From the NCBI GenBank assembly GCA_003427395.1, contig BFEA01000005.1, positions 5,337,943-5,365,051 on the forward strand: 27,109 bases of DNA, written 5' to 3'. How positions within the stretch are numbered: position 1 is the first letter of the stretch; every line of letters begins with the position of its first letter. The DNA is from Chara braunii. Lineage: Eukaryota > Streptophyta > Charophyceae > Charales > Characeae. Below the pieces are notes generated by a model, which did not search any database, had not been told where the DNA came from, and saw nothing but the letters and a program-made list of their open reading frames with translations. Position numbers and translations under genes: made by a program. Positions 9,234 to 19,083 of this stretch are shown here, piece by piece.

Positions 9234-9427
9234 GGATCGTATAGTGAACCTCTGGTTGGCTTGTGAGACCAGCCCCTTGGCCTGTTCTCACAGGCCTGTG
9301 TTGTATTCGGGGTAGTCCAGTCCAGGACGGTACCTCTGTCGGTACCAGCGAGTCCAGTCCAGTCCAACCAATCCGTCGGGGTATACCCCAACCAGACTTG
9401 TATTTTGGGGTCATTCTACATTCGCAC

Positions 9428-9613
9428 AGTTTGGAGTACGTGCGTTGGAGTCTCACGTGGGAGCTGCGTTGTGCCATCTTGCTCCACTCTCATCCTCCAT
9501 CTCCATCTCTATCCGAGGCGGAGCACCACACCTGGTGGGTCTCCCACACCTCGGGCTCTAGGCCTGCCGCAAACAACCGATGTCCAAGGTAGATGACGCT
9601 GTCCCTCCCAAAC
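9428..9613. other. Junction between element A tail and element B
   Basis: No gene. After the duplicated unit the sequence is C/T-rich (9478-9515) and ends where the truncated RT of element B begins. I could not identify a target-site duplication for element B. Confidence 0.5.
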
Positions 9614-10462
9614 TCAGATTTCTCCAAGGATCTGCAACACTTCCTCAAGGTGTCTCATGTGCTCCTCCATCGACTTGCTGAAGATTAGTATCTCATCCAA
9701 ATAAACAACAACAAATCGATTGATCTGATTGCGGAACACCTTATCCATGAGACTTTGAAAGGTGGCCGGTGCATTCGTGAGGCCGAAGGGCATAACGGTA
9801 AGCTCGTACAACCCATTGCGAGTTTTGAATGCAGTTTTATGCTGGTCTGCAGGGTCGACTTCAATCTGCTGGTAGCCAGACTTGAGATCGATCTTGCTGA
9901 AGACCTTGCATCCACCTGCAGCATAAAGCAGATCATCAATAAGCGGCAAATGGTATTCATTCTTTCTTGTTATTTTATTCAGTGTGCGGTAATCAATACA
10001 CATCCGTAGTTTGCCTCCTTTCTTCGGGACAAACAGAACCGGTGCACTGAATTCGGATTCACTTGGCTTGATCCATCCCTTCCCAATCATGTCATCGATT
10101 TGTCTTCGTAACTCTTCTAATTCGCCTGAGCCCATTCGATAGACACAACCTTTTGGAGGAGTGCTACCTTCTATGAACTCGATCTTGTGTCGGACCGTAC
10201 GCACGGGGACTCCATGCGGTTCGGCCAAGACTTCAGGAAATCGGTTAAGAAGGTTGCGGATTTCGGATGGGACTTCCGGAGGTGGATCATCACTTTTAGG
10301 TGCAAGCATACCAGATTGCATAGGTGCAACCAAAACAACAGAATTTGAAGCAGAGTCGTTTGGACTTAGTAGAGGCAGAAGTAGCATTAGAAGTATAAAC
10401 GACATGCAAAGTAGAATCATTATGTACAACAAAAATAGAAGGCACATGAGCAGGCCTAACAA
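9614..10462 (-). pseudogene. Element B reverse transcriptase, truncated, YLDE catalytic motif
   Basis: This 282-codon frame is the best preserved coding stretch of element B. After a linker it reads HKIEFIEGSTPPKG, APVLFVPKKGGKLRMCIDY (fingers), FSKIDLKSGYQQIE with the first catalytic Asp, and VMPFGLTNAPATFQ. The catalytic motif is YLDE (Glu codon at 9692-9694) where YLDD is near invariant in RTs, so polymerisation should be lost or severely impaired. The frame ends with the helix HLEEVLQILGEI just before the thumb, at the 3' truncation of the copy. Its upstream methionine is unlikely to be a true start; RT is normally made within Gag-Pol. Confidence 0.85.
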
Positions 10463-10634
10463 AGGCTATATACATTTGCTCATCAACTTTGCGCCTGCGC
10501 CACTTTTTGCAGAATTGCATTGCATTGAGAAAACCTACTTGGGACTTGTGCGGCTCATCCAAGAAGACTGGACGCTCAATTCCCATGGCATCTTTGACCA
10601 TGAATTGCGAGTCCTTCCACGTGGTTCTTTCACA
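10463..10634 (-). other. Element B protease-RT linker
   Basis: A poorly conserved spacer. The minus-strand frame reading MVKDAMGIERPVFLDEPHKS overlaps this region and slips into the RT frame near 10370, so at least one indel separates protease and RT. Confidence 0.5.
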
Positions 10635-11114
10635 TTAGGCCTGCAACCAGCCCAAGCCAATGACCGCGTCGAAGGGGCACTTATCAAGAACAGAGAAGTT
10701 AAACTCATGCGTGATTGTGCGATCTGCGTCAAAGGTAGTGCGCACACCTTTGACTGCATGCGTAGATGTGACAACCTCTTGGTTGCCCACTTGGGTCCGA
10801 CAAGGATTCTGCAAAGTCACTTGCCTCATTCCCAAGCGTCCCTTACGAATGTCGTGCGGTGAGAAGTACTTGGCGGTTGCGCCACAATCAGCCAACGCAC
10901 GGATGTAACGACCGTTAATGCGGAGTTTGAAGAAGATTAACTTCGTTTTCCCTTGCACGAGTTCTTGCTTCATGTGAGCCAGCGCGTCTTTCTTCCGACT
11001 CCACCCAAGGCTCCTTGTATAGTATGTGCACTTTCTCGGCCTTGGAACCAGCATCAGATGGGGTCTCAGGAGAGGTTTGCTAAGTGGGATCAGAATCCGG
11101 GAAGGGATCTGCAC
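10635..11114 (-). pseudogene. Element B aspartic protease (retropepsin), DCG active site
   Basis: The 159-codon frame reads KLIFFKLRINGRYIRALADC followed by GATAKYF, a retropepsin active-site loop with Asp-Cys-Gly where Asp-Ser-Gly or Asp-Thr-Gly is usual. The catalytic Asp and Gly are kept; Cys at the middle position is unusual and its effect is uncertain. The C-terminal signature FDAVIGLGWLQ lies near 10640-10672. The domain is complete in one frame. The preceding 50 residues look like spacer. It would process Gag-Pol. Confidence 0.8.
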
Positions 11115-11158
11115 TTACATGTTCAGCCTCTCCATCAGTAGAGTGTGCTGATGATGTC

Positions 11159-11280
11159 TCTACCCCCTTTGTTGGTTTCCCTGGTGCAATCTGAAGCAAT
11201 GTTGGACTGAATGTCCCAGTTTGGTGCAATGCAAGCAAACCCCTTTCTTCACCCTGTGTTTCCACTCACTTTCACTATGG
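11159..11280 (-). pseudogene. Element B gag zinc knuckle (CCHC)
   Basis: On the minus strand GVCLHCTKLGHSVQHCFR matches C-x2-C-x4-H-x4-C exactly, with the four ligands between 11237 and 11196. The frame stops at TAG (11161-11159). This is the RNA-binding nucleocapsid knuckle at the C-terminus of gag. Protease begins in a different frame just downstream, so a frameshift lies between them. Confidence 0.85.
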
Positions 11281-11405
11281 TTTTGTGGCAGGATCTTCCG
11301 GTTTGGGTGAAATCTTCGCTCCCTTGGGAAGGATAATGGTGTTAGTGTTGTTCTTCCCTATGGTCCTTGGTCCCTTACTTTTGAAGGCAGTCTTCTTGAA
11401 GGCAT

Positions 11406-12277
11406 TCATAGATTTATATACTCAGACTCATGGGCTGACGAAGAGCACGATGCCTCCCAGTCTTGCTCTTGATCGCCATCAAGAGAAGGGTCCTCTGCGA
11501 AGGTCTCCTCGTCAACCTCAAGTAGATCGTGCGCTGCAAAACGGTTGTTGCCTGAAAACCGTTTACAGCCGGTGGTCTTTTTGCCACCTGATCCGCCCGG
11601 GAGGTTTTGTGCCTCCAACTTGACTAAATCCCGCATTAGGGTAAGCCGATATTTATAGGTTATGAGTCTGAGCCCCAGGCGATGTGTCACAGTAGAGGGG
11701 ACCGTACCTTTTACCACATCCAAGCAAAAGACTGCGCCGTCATCTCCAGATCCCAGTAGCAAAGAGTTTACTAACATAATGCTGCAGACTATGCATGGTG
11801 CCGGTCCACTTGTTGTGCTTGAGCTTGTCAAGCTTGAGTCTAGCTTTGGCTGCAACATGTGGATCAACATATTGTTTGATCAAGAGTTCCTTGAATGCGG
11901 CTATATGCATCGCCTTCAGCCATTTGTTCAGGTCTATTCTTTTATAGCCTGACTGTACATCTTGGACTTCTAAGAAGCCCCTTACGCATGGAGCTTATCC
12001 AAGATTCGATGTCGTATTTTCCGTCACACTTAGATGGAATTTGTGTCGTCGTCCTGTCCACATAGGGAAAGCTGCAGCTAGGACCAGCGATCGTTGGGTC
12101 CGAATTCGGGGCTGCAACAGTTCCAGAATGCCCTGCACTGCCACTTGCCGCTGCAGCAGAGCAGCAACAACAACGATGTCTGGACCTGCTGCAGATCCGG
12201 ATAGGTTGTTGGCCACACTCAAAGAAGAAGAAGAAGAAGAAGAAGATATGGTTAGAGGGGCAAGAACGGATTGACAC
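11406..12277 (-). pseudogene. Element B gag, N-terminal and capsid parts, frameshifted
   Basis: The upstream frame (12277-11942) starts with a Phe run encoded by a TTC microsatellite, then Ser/Ala/Cys-rich sequence, then IPSKCDGKYDIESWISSM, which resembles the start of a retrotransposon capsid. It ends at 11942. An overlapping minus-strand frame continues with capsid-like helices (for example ARLKLDKLKHNKWTGTMHSL). The third piece (11870-11406) reads RLGLRLITYKYRLTLMRDLV and an acidic tail. Two or more indels separate the pieces. Confidence 0.65.
12218..12247. repeat. (GAA)n microsatellite in element B gag
   Basis: About eight GAA units on the plus strand, read on the minus strand as a run of Phe. 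It probably expanded after the element decayed. Confidence 0.95.
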
Positions 12278-15200
12278 GCTGTCGGTGCGAATACCCTTAC
12301 AAGGGTATCCGCCGTGGTTTTTGCAAATGACAGAAAATAGGTTCGGTATAAAGTTTAAATATACCGCAGAAGGGCGCAGCAGTGTCTGTGATTTTACGTT
12401 GACGGGATGGTTGACTAGAGTAGAGAGTGTGTGGGCGTGCAGTTTTGAGGCGCGCGTGATCCTTTTACTGTTGATAATCGAAGAGTCGGCGTGACCGCCG
12501 ACCAGATTCTTTTTATTTTTTTGATTAAGTTAGGATTAAAAAAATCTTGTCATCTGATGGAAGTGTTTTACCTGTAGGTTGTGTGTACGTACGAGGGACG
12601 ACATCGACAACCATGTCGTTTTGAGATCGTTTTGGTAGGTCTGCGTGTCGCGCAATATTGGTTTGTTTCAGGGGTCCGTCAGCGTTAGACCAAGACTTGG
12701 GCCTAGCACTAGTGATTACGGCATCCGACTCTCATCAAAGAGATTCAGGGATCGAGACTGAGTGGCAACGACGCAAGGATATCAGAGTAGTTCGAAGGGA
12801 CGGAGGGGTTGAGGGCCCGGCGGGGCTATCCCCCTTGGTTTTGTCGTCGGTGGAGTTAGAACGATGCTAACATTTCCTTTTTCCCTCGTCCATTGGCGTC
12901 GCATAGTTAAAAGTTTCTAAATGTTTTATTATTTTATTTTTATGGCCCGACATTCTTTGACCTGGACGTGACGCAGGGTTTAGCGGCCGCCACGGCAGTC
13001 GAGGGCCTTGAGAGCGCGCCTCAGTTGACGGGTCCGCGTGTTCAGGATGCTGGCGAAAAGTCCCCTAGCACGCCACTGCTCAGAACAGGGCGCGGTCGAG
13101 GCTTGAGTTGTAAATGCACTTGGGGCAAAAGAGGCCGGTAATGCTGAATGTATATGACCTTCGTTTGGATTTGGTAGGGTCGGGTGGGGGCGTATTGTAA
13201 TCGCGGGGGACCCCGTGGCAGCCATGCATGTGCTCAAGCCTCCGGCAAGGGAACATGAAGGAGCCTCACCAGCCAGCAGACGGAATACCTGCTACAGTTG
13301 GTGGGCGATACCGGCGGAAGATTACCCGGCATTAGCAGGGCCGAGCTTTTCCGGTCGGCCAGGAGACCAGCTGGTAGCCACTGCGTCGGGCAGCGGGGAC
13401 AACAGCAGCAGCGCGCAGAGCGAGGCAGAGCGAAGCGCTGCGAGTGAAAAGGATAGCGCAGCAGAGCTGCGAAGACCGGTAGAGGAGTGAGGAGCTGCTG
13501 GGCGACAGGCAACGGGGCAGAAAGTCAGCAAGTGAATCCGGATGGGGCCCGGCGTAAGGTTCACTCAGAAGTAGTGAGGGAAACGGGCATGAGGGAGTAG
13601 GCAGGATGTGGCGGGGCTAGCTGCAATGCTGAAGAATGGGTCGTCGGCTGAGCTCGGGCGTAGGACGAAAGACTTAGAACCGGCTGGTCACCAATTCCCC
13701 CGACAGTTTCCCTCAGAGACAGAAGCCGTCAGGTAGGCCGCTGCGTTGTCGAGCATTGACACCAGTGAGGGCACTAAGAGGAGAAGAAGACCCGGTTGAA
13801 CCTGGCGTGGTCTTGGGGCCAAATACGATCGGAGTGAGGAAGACGAAGGTAAGAAGAAGGTACAAAGAAGGAGAGAAGGGATGGGAAAGGTCGCAAGAAG
13901 GGGGAGTGAATCCGGACGGGAGTAAAGGCAGGTGCATTCGGGATAAGTAACAGAGATGATGGTGGCAGAGAAGAAGAGGTGATGGGGCGAGGAACACGTA
14001 GCGCACTCAATCCTCAAGGGATTCTCACGAACTAAACGTTAAAGTCGAGTTTTTCTAAGTGGGCGAATTCATATCCAACATTAGTTATGGCTGAAAGTAG
14101 TTAGGGTGAGAGGTTAGTGAGGAAGATGGTGTGCAGAAGATGACGGGAAGCGAAGGAGAGAGGAGGTAGGAAACACAGAGCTCACCTAATGATGAGGCCA
14201 GTTTGACAGGAGAGTGATTAGAGTGGGAGCTAACACGAAAGTTAGTACGTGAGAGATGGCGGAAGCAAGAAGGAGGGAAGGTAAAGAAACGTTTACCTCC
14301 CTCGTCTCTGACCGGTTTCAAACAGGGAGATGCTCGATCCCGATGTTTTTGGGTAGGGCGACCTCAATCGTATGATTAGTTTTGAGATTGGTAGAGCAAG
14401 CTCAGAGTTAGTAGGAGTAGGAGCAGCGCGAAGGCTATCGGGGAGTGTCGGCCTAGGAAAAACGGAGTTCACTCGATCCAGCGTGGAATCGAGTGAAGTA
14501 AAAGACATGGGTGAAGTACTTCGGTGGGGCGACTCCACTAGTACTGTTAGTTTTGGAGGAGAGGTACCAGGTAGGGGGATAGTTGAGAAGTGGAAGTGCG
14601 CGGAGGTAGCGGGAACAAAAGGAAAGAGGGGAGAGAGAAAGAGGAATGAACCTGCTCAATTTTTAGAGGGAGGTTCATTTTCGACTTTCCTTCGAGGGCT
14701 TGCGCGTCTGGTTCGATTGGGGCTGCACCAGGGCGGGCCGCGAGAGGAGACTTACCTACTGGTTGGCAGGCACGAACAATTGGAATAGGGCGGTGTGTAT
14801 TTCCGCGTTCTAGGAGGTTCCTCCTCCGCCTGCACTTCAGCAGACAGCTCAGGCGGGGTTTTGTCACATACGAGAGGGAGGCGAAGGCACGTACCTGGCC
14901 ACAGCTGTGCGGTATAGAGCAAGCCGAACCGAGGAAGAACTGGGGGACTACAGGCTCGTCCGTTTGGCTGATATACCGCTCATACCATCAGCTGGAACAG
15001 CTAGGAGACCGGTTGCGGAGGTTGCAAGATTGTCGACTGACCGGTGAACTGCCCAGCCTGTTCACTTGACGATGTGGAGAGTGAGCAGCAGGCTTGGGGC
15101 TCACCTGTTGCGTAGTGTACTGCTCGTCCCATCAAACGGAGTAGTGTTAAAGCACGCTGAGGGGATTGCAGGCCTGCCAAGTGGCCAGCATACCCAGCGT

Positions 15201-15850
15201 TCCACCAACCTGTGCAGTAAGGCCAGCCTGTGCAGCAACAGATCGGTCTCAAGGCAGCAAGCTCCTGCATAGTTGACATACTTGGAGTTGTAAGCTTAGA
15301 AGGATAGTTGAGTCCTTTGAAGAAGGGGATTGCAACGAATTGGAGAGTCATCAGGGAGTCGACGGCTCAAGGTTTGACTTCGGTTGACGGCGTTATTGCG
15401 TTCTGGCCGCCATTGCGGGGCCCTCAGGCGCACGAAGGTATCAAGGCCCTCTCCTGCGAGTTGAGTTTGGCCCCTTCTTGTACCTCGGTGGTCTGAGACC
15501 CCTACTTCTGCCCTTCTTAATCTAAGTCTAATCATGTACTGAGAGGAAGGCGGCAGGCGGGATCGCAACCCATAGGACCGCAGCAAGACTCTGTGGGGAG
15601 TCGGCCCACCGATTGCGGGAGAATGCCGAAACTCGGGCGGAGTTTTGGACGCAGGGAACTAAGAGGTAATCATTGCTCTCCTTCTATAAACCCTGTTATA
15701 ACCCTTAACTGTATTCCTCGCTATGTCTTGATTGAATATACTGCATGCATCCCTACTTCGACTTTCGGTTTGACTTTCAGGATACGACCCAGACTAAGTA
15801 AAGGAATGCATGTGTAATATCAGTTTCAGTTTCGTTGTCTGACTTAAAGA
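12278..15850. other. 3.6 kb with no recognisable gene
   Basis: Short reading frames occur on both strands but none has domain-like content or credible starts. Visible features: an 8-bp inverted repeat ATACCCTT/AAGGGTAT (12290-12307); A+T-rich sequence at 12505-12550 and 12920-12945; purine-rich plus-strand sequence from about 13760 to 14290; and a 16-17-base direct repeat (AGTGAATCCGGA then GGG) near 13530 and 13905. It may be old LTR or leader sequence, but I cannot assign it. Confidence 0.45.
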
Positions 15851-15920
15851 AGATTGTGGGGTTGCATCTGGGGAAGGATGGGAGGAAGGTGTATTGCATG
15901 TTTGACTGGGTCAACCAAAG

Positions 15921-16254
15921 GCTGGGAGAGTCTCCATAAGTTTGGAGGGCCCAGTGCTATGTTTATTTTGGATTGCCTGAAGGACCAGACAGGTTCCCAT
16001 AAGTTTGGGTGGCCTGGTTGCTTTTACTTGCGAGGGCTGACTGTGATTGTCTTTTTAGGGACCAAGCATTTTTCCACAAGTTTGGATGGCTTGGTCGCCC
16101 TCTTTCCTTGGGGTTTTATATGTTTATTTAGTTTCTGAAGGAGGGATGAGCATTTTTCCATAAGTTTGGATGACTCTGACCCTCTTTGTTTCATTCTGAG
16201 GAAGGAATTTGGCGACACGCCGGACAGGTTCCCATAAGTTTGGGAGGTCTGGTC
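15921..16254. repeat. Array of five hairpins with conserved ATAAGTTT loop
   Basis: Five CC-ATAAGTTT-GG cores have loops at 15936, 15999, 16076 (ACAAGTTT), 16160 and 16234, spaced 63-84 bases. Each core has a 3-4-bp inner stem (CTCC/GGAG, CCC/GGG, TCC/GGA, TCC/GGA, CCC/GGG). Each is also bracketed by its own outer stem: CTGGG/CCCAG; ACCAG/CTGGT; ACCAAGC/GCTTGGT; AAGGAGGG/CCCTCTTT (16138-16145 with 16180-16187, one G-T pair); CCGGAC/GTCTGG (one G-T pair). Outer stems differ in sequence yet keep pairing, while the loop is constant. No protein is encoded. I do not recognise the family. Confidence 0.8.
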
Positions 16255-16589
16255 TGAAGCCACTCACATGCTAGAACCTGAGGGTTAAATTTATTTATAT
16301 TTTACTTTATATTACTTATGAACAGGCTAGTCAGGCATTTAGCTTATCATGACTTAAGAGAGTATTAATTAAGAATAAACATGTGGTAAGAGCTTTATGC
16401 CTTATGTAAGCTGGGTATAAGGGCATAAATCATAGAAAGATTACGAACTATTGTTTGATAAGGTTGACCTTGGGATGATGAGAGTACTTATCTTTATGGT
16501 TTGGCCTGCATGTGACTGAGTGAGGCTATTACTTAGTCTGAGTTTTAGTTTGATAAGTAGTTGCTTTAGTTGCTCGCCACGTGCTAGAG

Positions 16590-17250
16590 CCATAGGAGTT
16601 AGTTTCAATTCCGTCATTTCTGAGCTAAGTTTTTTTTTTTAGATCAATTTCTGCTTTTCTGGAATCATTTATTATACTTGGGCTTGTATAAATCTTGGTA
16701 AGCCACTTTCTCTACGGGAAGCGCTGCCGAAATTTCTACAAACCAAGGAGTTGGTCTGATTTTGTCTTTGTCAGGGTCCGATTTTTCTGACTTTTTGGCT
16801 TAGTAAAAATCTAGAAAACCTCCTTTTCTAAAGGGAGTGCTGCCCAAATTTCTGCTAACTCAGGGAGTTAGACAAAATTAGACCTTGAAAAGTCAAAGTC
16901 ATTTCAGATTCTGAACTTAGCTTTGTATAAATCTTGGAATAACACTTTCTCTATGGGAAGCGCTGCCGAAATTTCTACAAATTTAAAGAGTTAGTTAAAT
17001 TTTGTCATAGTTAAACTCAGATCTTGTTTTCTGAGTTCATATCCGACTTAGTATAAATCTGGGAAGTCTCCCTTTCTAAAGGGAGTGCTGCCCGAATTTT
17101 TACTAATTCAGGGAGTTAAACAAATTTTGACTTTCCAGAGTTAGGGATTATTTTTGTATTTATATTTGAGTTATTATAAATTTTGAAAAGGCACTTTTCC
17201 TACGGGAAGCGCTGCCAAAATTTTCTTAGTTTAGAGGAGTTAGATTATAT
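16590..17250. repeat. Five-copy tandem repeat, ~122-bp unit, two alternating subtypes
   Basis: Unit starts (TATAAAT-like) lie at 16686, 16803, 16925, 17051 and 17174, giving periods of 117, 122, 126 and 123, with a partial unit before 16686. Each unit has TATAAATCT, a short hairpin, GCTGCC, an AAATTTCTAC-like block and GAGTTAG. Units 1, 3 and 5 carry GGGAAGCGCTGCC; units 2 and 4 carry AAAGGGAGTGCTGCC with CTCCCTTT/AAAGGGAG arms (8 bp in unit 4, one G-T pair in unit 2). The alternation implies a dimeric higher-order unit of about 245 bp. No protein coding. Confidence 0.85.
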
Positions 17251-18002
17251 TCTGACAGGTGGCAAGGTTGACAATCCACTCTGCATAGAGGAGATCCTGC
17301 CAAAGGTCTACCTTTTCATTAGACACTGACTTAGAGATAGGCTTAGGATTCGTTAAGTAGAACGATTCTTGACGAAATCATGATATGGAGATTACTCTCA
17401 ATTTGGACTCATAGATTTAGCTTGGGGATTGACCTGTCTTGTGTTACAGGTCCTCTTGGTCGTTTGGTTCGGGATCTGGAATAGATTCAGCTTGATCGTA
17501 CAAAGATCACCTTCTGTATCATTGATAACAGGTCGGTTGCCGATACGCCGGTTTACGACTCAACTCCAATTCATCCTCAATACTCAACCTAAAAGGCTTT
17601 AGCCCTGGTGATTTTATTGTTTTATTAAGGTTTCACCCAAACTTTTATTGAATGGCCATTTAACAAAGGTACTGAGTATTTAATTATGGTTGGGTGGACA
17701 GAGGTTGGGGCTTGCATGGCTAGAGCGAGGGGTGTGAGTATAGAGATTGGTTGGAGTTGACTTTGTGTAGTGCGTGGACTCTTGCTTGACTCTTTGATGT
17801 GATTGCAGGTATGTTTTGTGGTTCGGATTTTGGGATTCGACTGCCTGCGATCACACATATATATGGCTGTGAGGAGTCCCACTGTGATTGTGAGAAGTGA
17901 TCGTCACATACTTATTCCCCTTTATATATATATCGTCACAAATAGAACTGCCCGGTAAACCGTAGGCATAGAGAGAGAAGAGGACAACAAACGAGGGGCT
18001 GT
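17251..18002. other. Non-coding spacer with hairpin and TATA-like sequence
   Basis: No gene. GACCTGT (17431-17437) and ACAGGTC (17446-17452) form a 7-bp hairpin with an 8-nt loop. TATATATATAAAGGGG on the minus strand (17918-17935) looks like a TATA box but could be simple repeat. TCGTCACA occurs twice (17901 and 17932). Confidence 0.5.
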
Positions 18003-18039
18003 GACAAACTGTTTCGTCGGAGTTTCACCGACTCATCAG
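18003..18039 (-). ncRNA. Hammerhead ribozyme core (type I-like), activity uncertain
   Basis: On the minus strand the order is CUGAUGA (18039-18033), stem II GUCGG/CCGAC with loop UGAAACU (18032-18016) and GAAA (18015-18012), the full conserved hammerhead core. Continuing, ACA-GUU-UGU-C can form a 3-bp stem III and a GUC cleavage triplet (18005-18003), as in minimal type I hammerheads of some retroelements; cleavage would fall between 18003 and 18002. Stem I is the weak point: bases flanking 18002 and 18040 do not pair, and a (CA)n tract sits where one strand should be. A type III reading, with stem I as GGUA/UACC around the CA repeat, lacks a proper cleavage triplet. It may be vestigial. Confidence 0.7.

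Positions 18040-18044
<5 letters not shown>

Positions 18045-18072
<28 letters not shown>
18045..18072. repeat. (TG)14 microsatellite, bracketed by GGTA/TACC
   Basis: Fourteen TG units lie between GGTA (18039-18042) and TACC (18073-18076), directly against the hammerhead core. A second (TG)n run is at about 18668-18683. Confidence 0.95.
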
Positions 18073-18075
<3 letters not shown>

Positions 18076-18076
18076 C

Positions 18077-19083
18077 TATGCTGGATGTTTGCGTGGCCTG
18101 AGGGGCCCGCATACTAAGGATTTAATTAGGGGTTGAGATTGAGAAAAGAAGGAAGACCCCTCTTTTTGTTTGTATGCTTCTTGAAGAATTCTTAGTCGGA
18201 CGTTGGTCCTAGGTCTGGATTCGAGGTCCTTCCAGGACATCCCAAGCCCTAGACTCCGCGTGGAAGGGATTACCCCTCGGGCAGAGCCTATTTGCCTTGC
18301 CTGCCAGGACACTCAGCTTAAAAGTCGGAGGTGTCGCGGCGGCCGCACGACTATTCCTTCAACCGTGCAATATCGTGAAGGGGTGGACTCTCACGATACT
18401 TCAAGTCTGACACTTGAGTGTCATAAGCAGTACTCGGATCCACGAAGGACCGCTTGATTATGGGCACTACATACTACGCCATCACTGCGACTGCTTGCAC
18501 ATTCATGCATTGCTAGTTGATATGGGAAGACCCTGCGCCCGCACGGTTTTATACTAAGTTTCACGCGCGACGCCTATCCGACTTTCGCATCGGAAAGTTA
18601 TGGGACATATACTAAGGGACTAGGAGTGTTGTCGCGTTGTTTGTTTGTGTCGTTTCGTATACATATATGTGTGTGTGTGTGTGTTTTATTTTTATGCTCT
18701 CTATAGTGATGTGCGAGTGGTGTGTGGGATGCGTCCTCGTCGACAAGTCGCGCTTGGGACCTCAACCCCCCCAGATGTCGGTTCGCGTGCGGGTCCGATA
18801 GAGGCGTAATACCGCGCGTACCCCCTATGCTACAGCGCACGAGAAACGCCCTCAGCTGGTCCACCTCTGCGATTGCACCTGATCAGCTTTCGTACTGTGG
18901 ACTGGTAGCTCGGCGGGGATACGCCCACCGAAGGGAGGTGACAGCTCCCGTAAGGTGGAGGTAAGTCGTGCCTCACGTAGGCCCTATCCTGTCGTAGGGG
19001 CTAGCGAGAGGTATGGCTGGCGCAATCGGCCGGAGCAGCTATCGGAAGCTCCATGTATATTCGTGACGAGGATTTAGACCAAC
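18077..19083. other. 1.0 kb without a recognised gene; two perfect inverted repeats
   Basis: TATCGTGA (18371-18378) and TCACGATA (18391-18398) form an 8-bp hairpin with a 12-nt loop. TGACACT-TG-AGTGTCA is a palindrome at 18408-18423. The rest is GC-rich with short meaningless frames. Near 18960-19083 it runs into the end of the minus-strand gag-like ORF of element D, so one boundary of element D lies here. Confidence 0.5.

Larger units (their letters stand above)
9002..9427. repeat. Exact 194-bp duplication around an adapter (assembly artefact)
   Basis: 9002-9195 and 9234-9427 are identical over all 194 bases and are separated only by the 38-bp adapter at 9196-9233. A biological duplication with that spacer is very unlikely. 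The true chromosome probably has a single copy, so about 232 bp of this window should not exist. Confidence 0.97.
9614..12277 (-). mobile_element. Element B: 3'-truncated Ty3/gypsy retrotransposon, minus strand
   Basis: Read on the minus strand, the order is gag (12277 to about 11400), CCHC zinc knuckle (11237-11196), retropepsin (11114-10635), linker, and RT palm (10462-9614), as in Ty3/gypsy elements. The copy ends within RT; thumb, RNase H, integrase and 3' LTR are absent. No LTR or primer-binding site was found to the right of 12277. Several frameshifts lie in gag and the linker. Confidence 0.85.

Noticed and set aside
8991-9477. Minus-strand reading frames crossing the adapter
   Set aside because: They include translated Nextera adapter sequence and duplicated flanks, so they are artefacts.
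14372-14788. 138-codon plus-strand frame
   Set aside because: No recognisable motif, G/A-rich composition, and comparable frames on the opposite strand; open by composition.
15921-17250. CRISPR-like array
   Set aside because: Repeats are not identical, spacers are not unique sequences of fixed length, and the setting is a plant-type nuclear genome.
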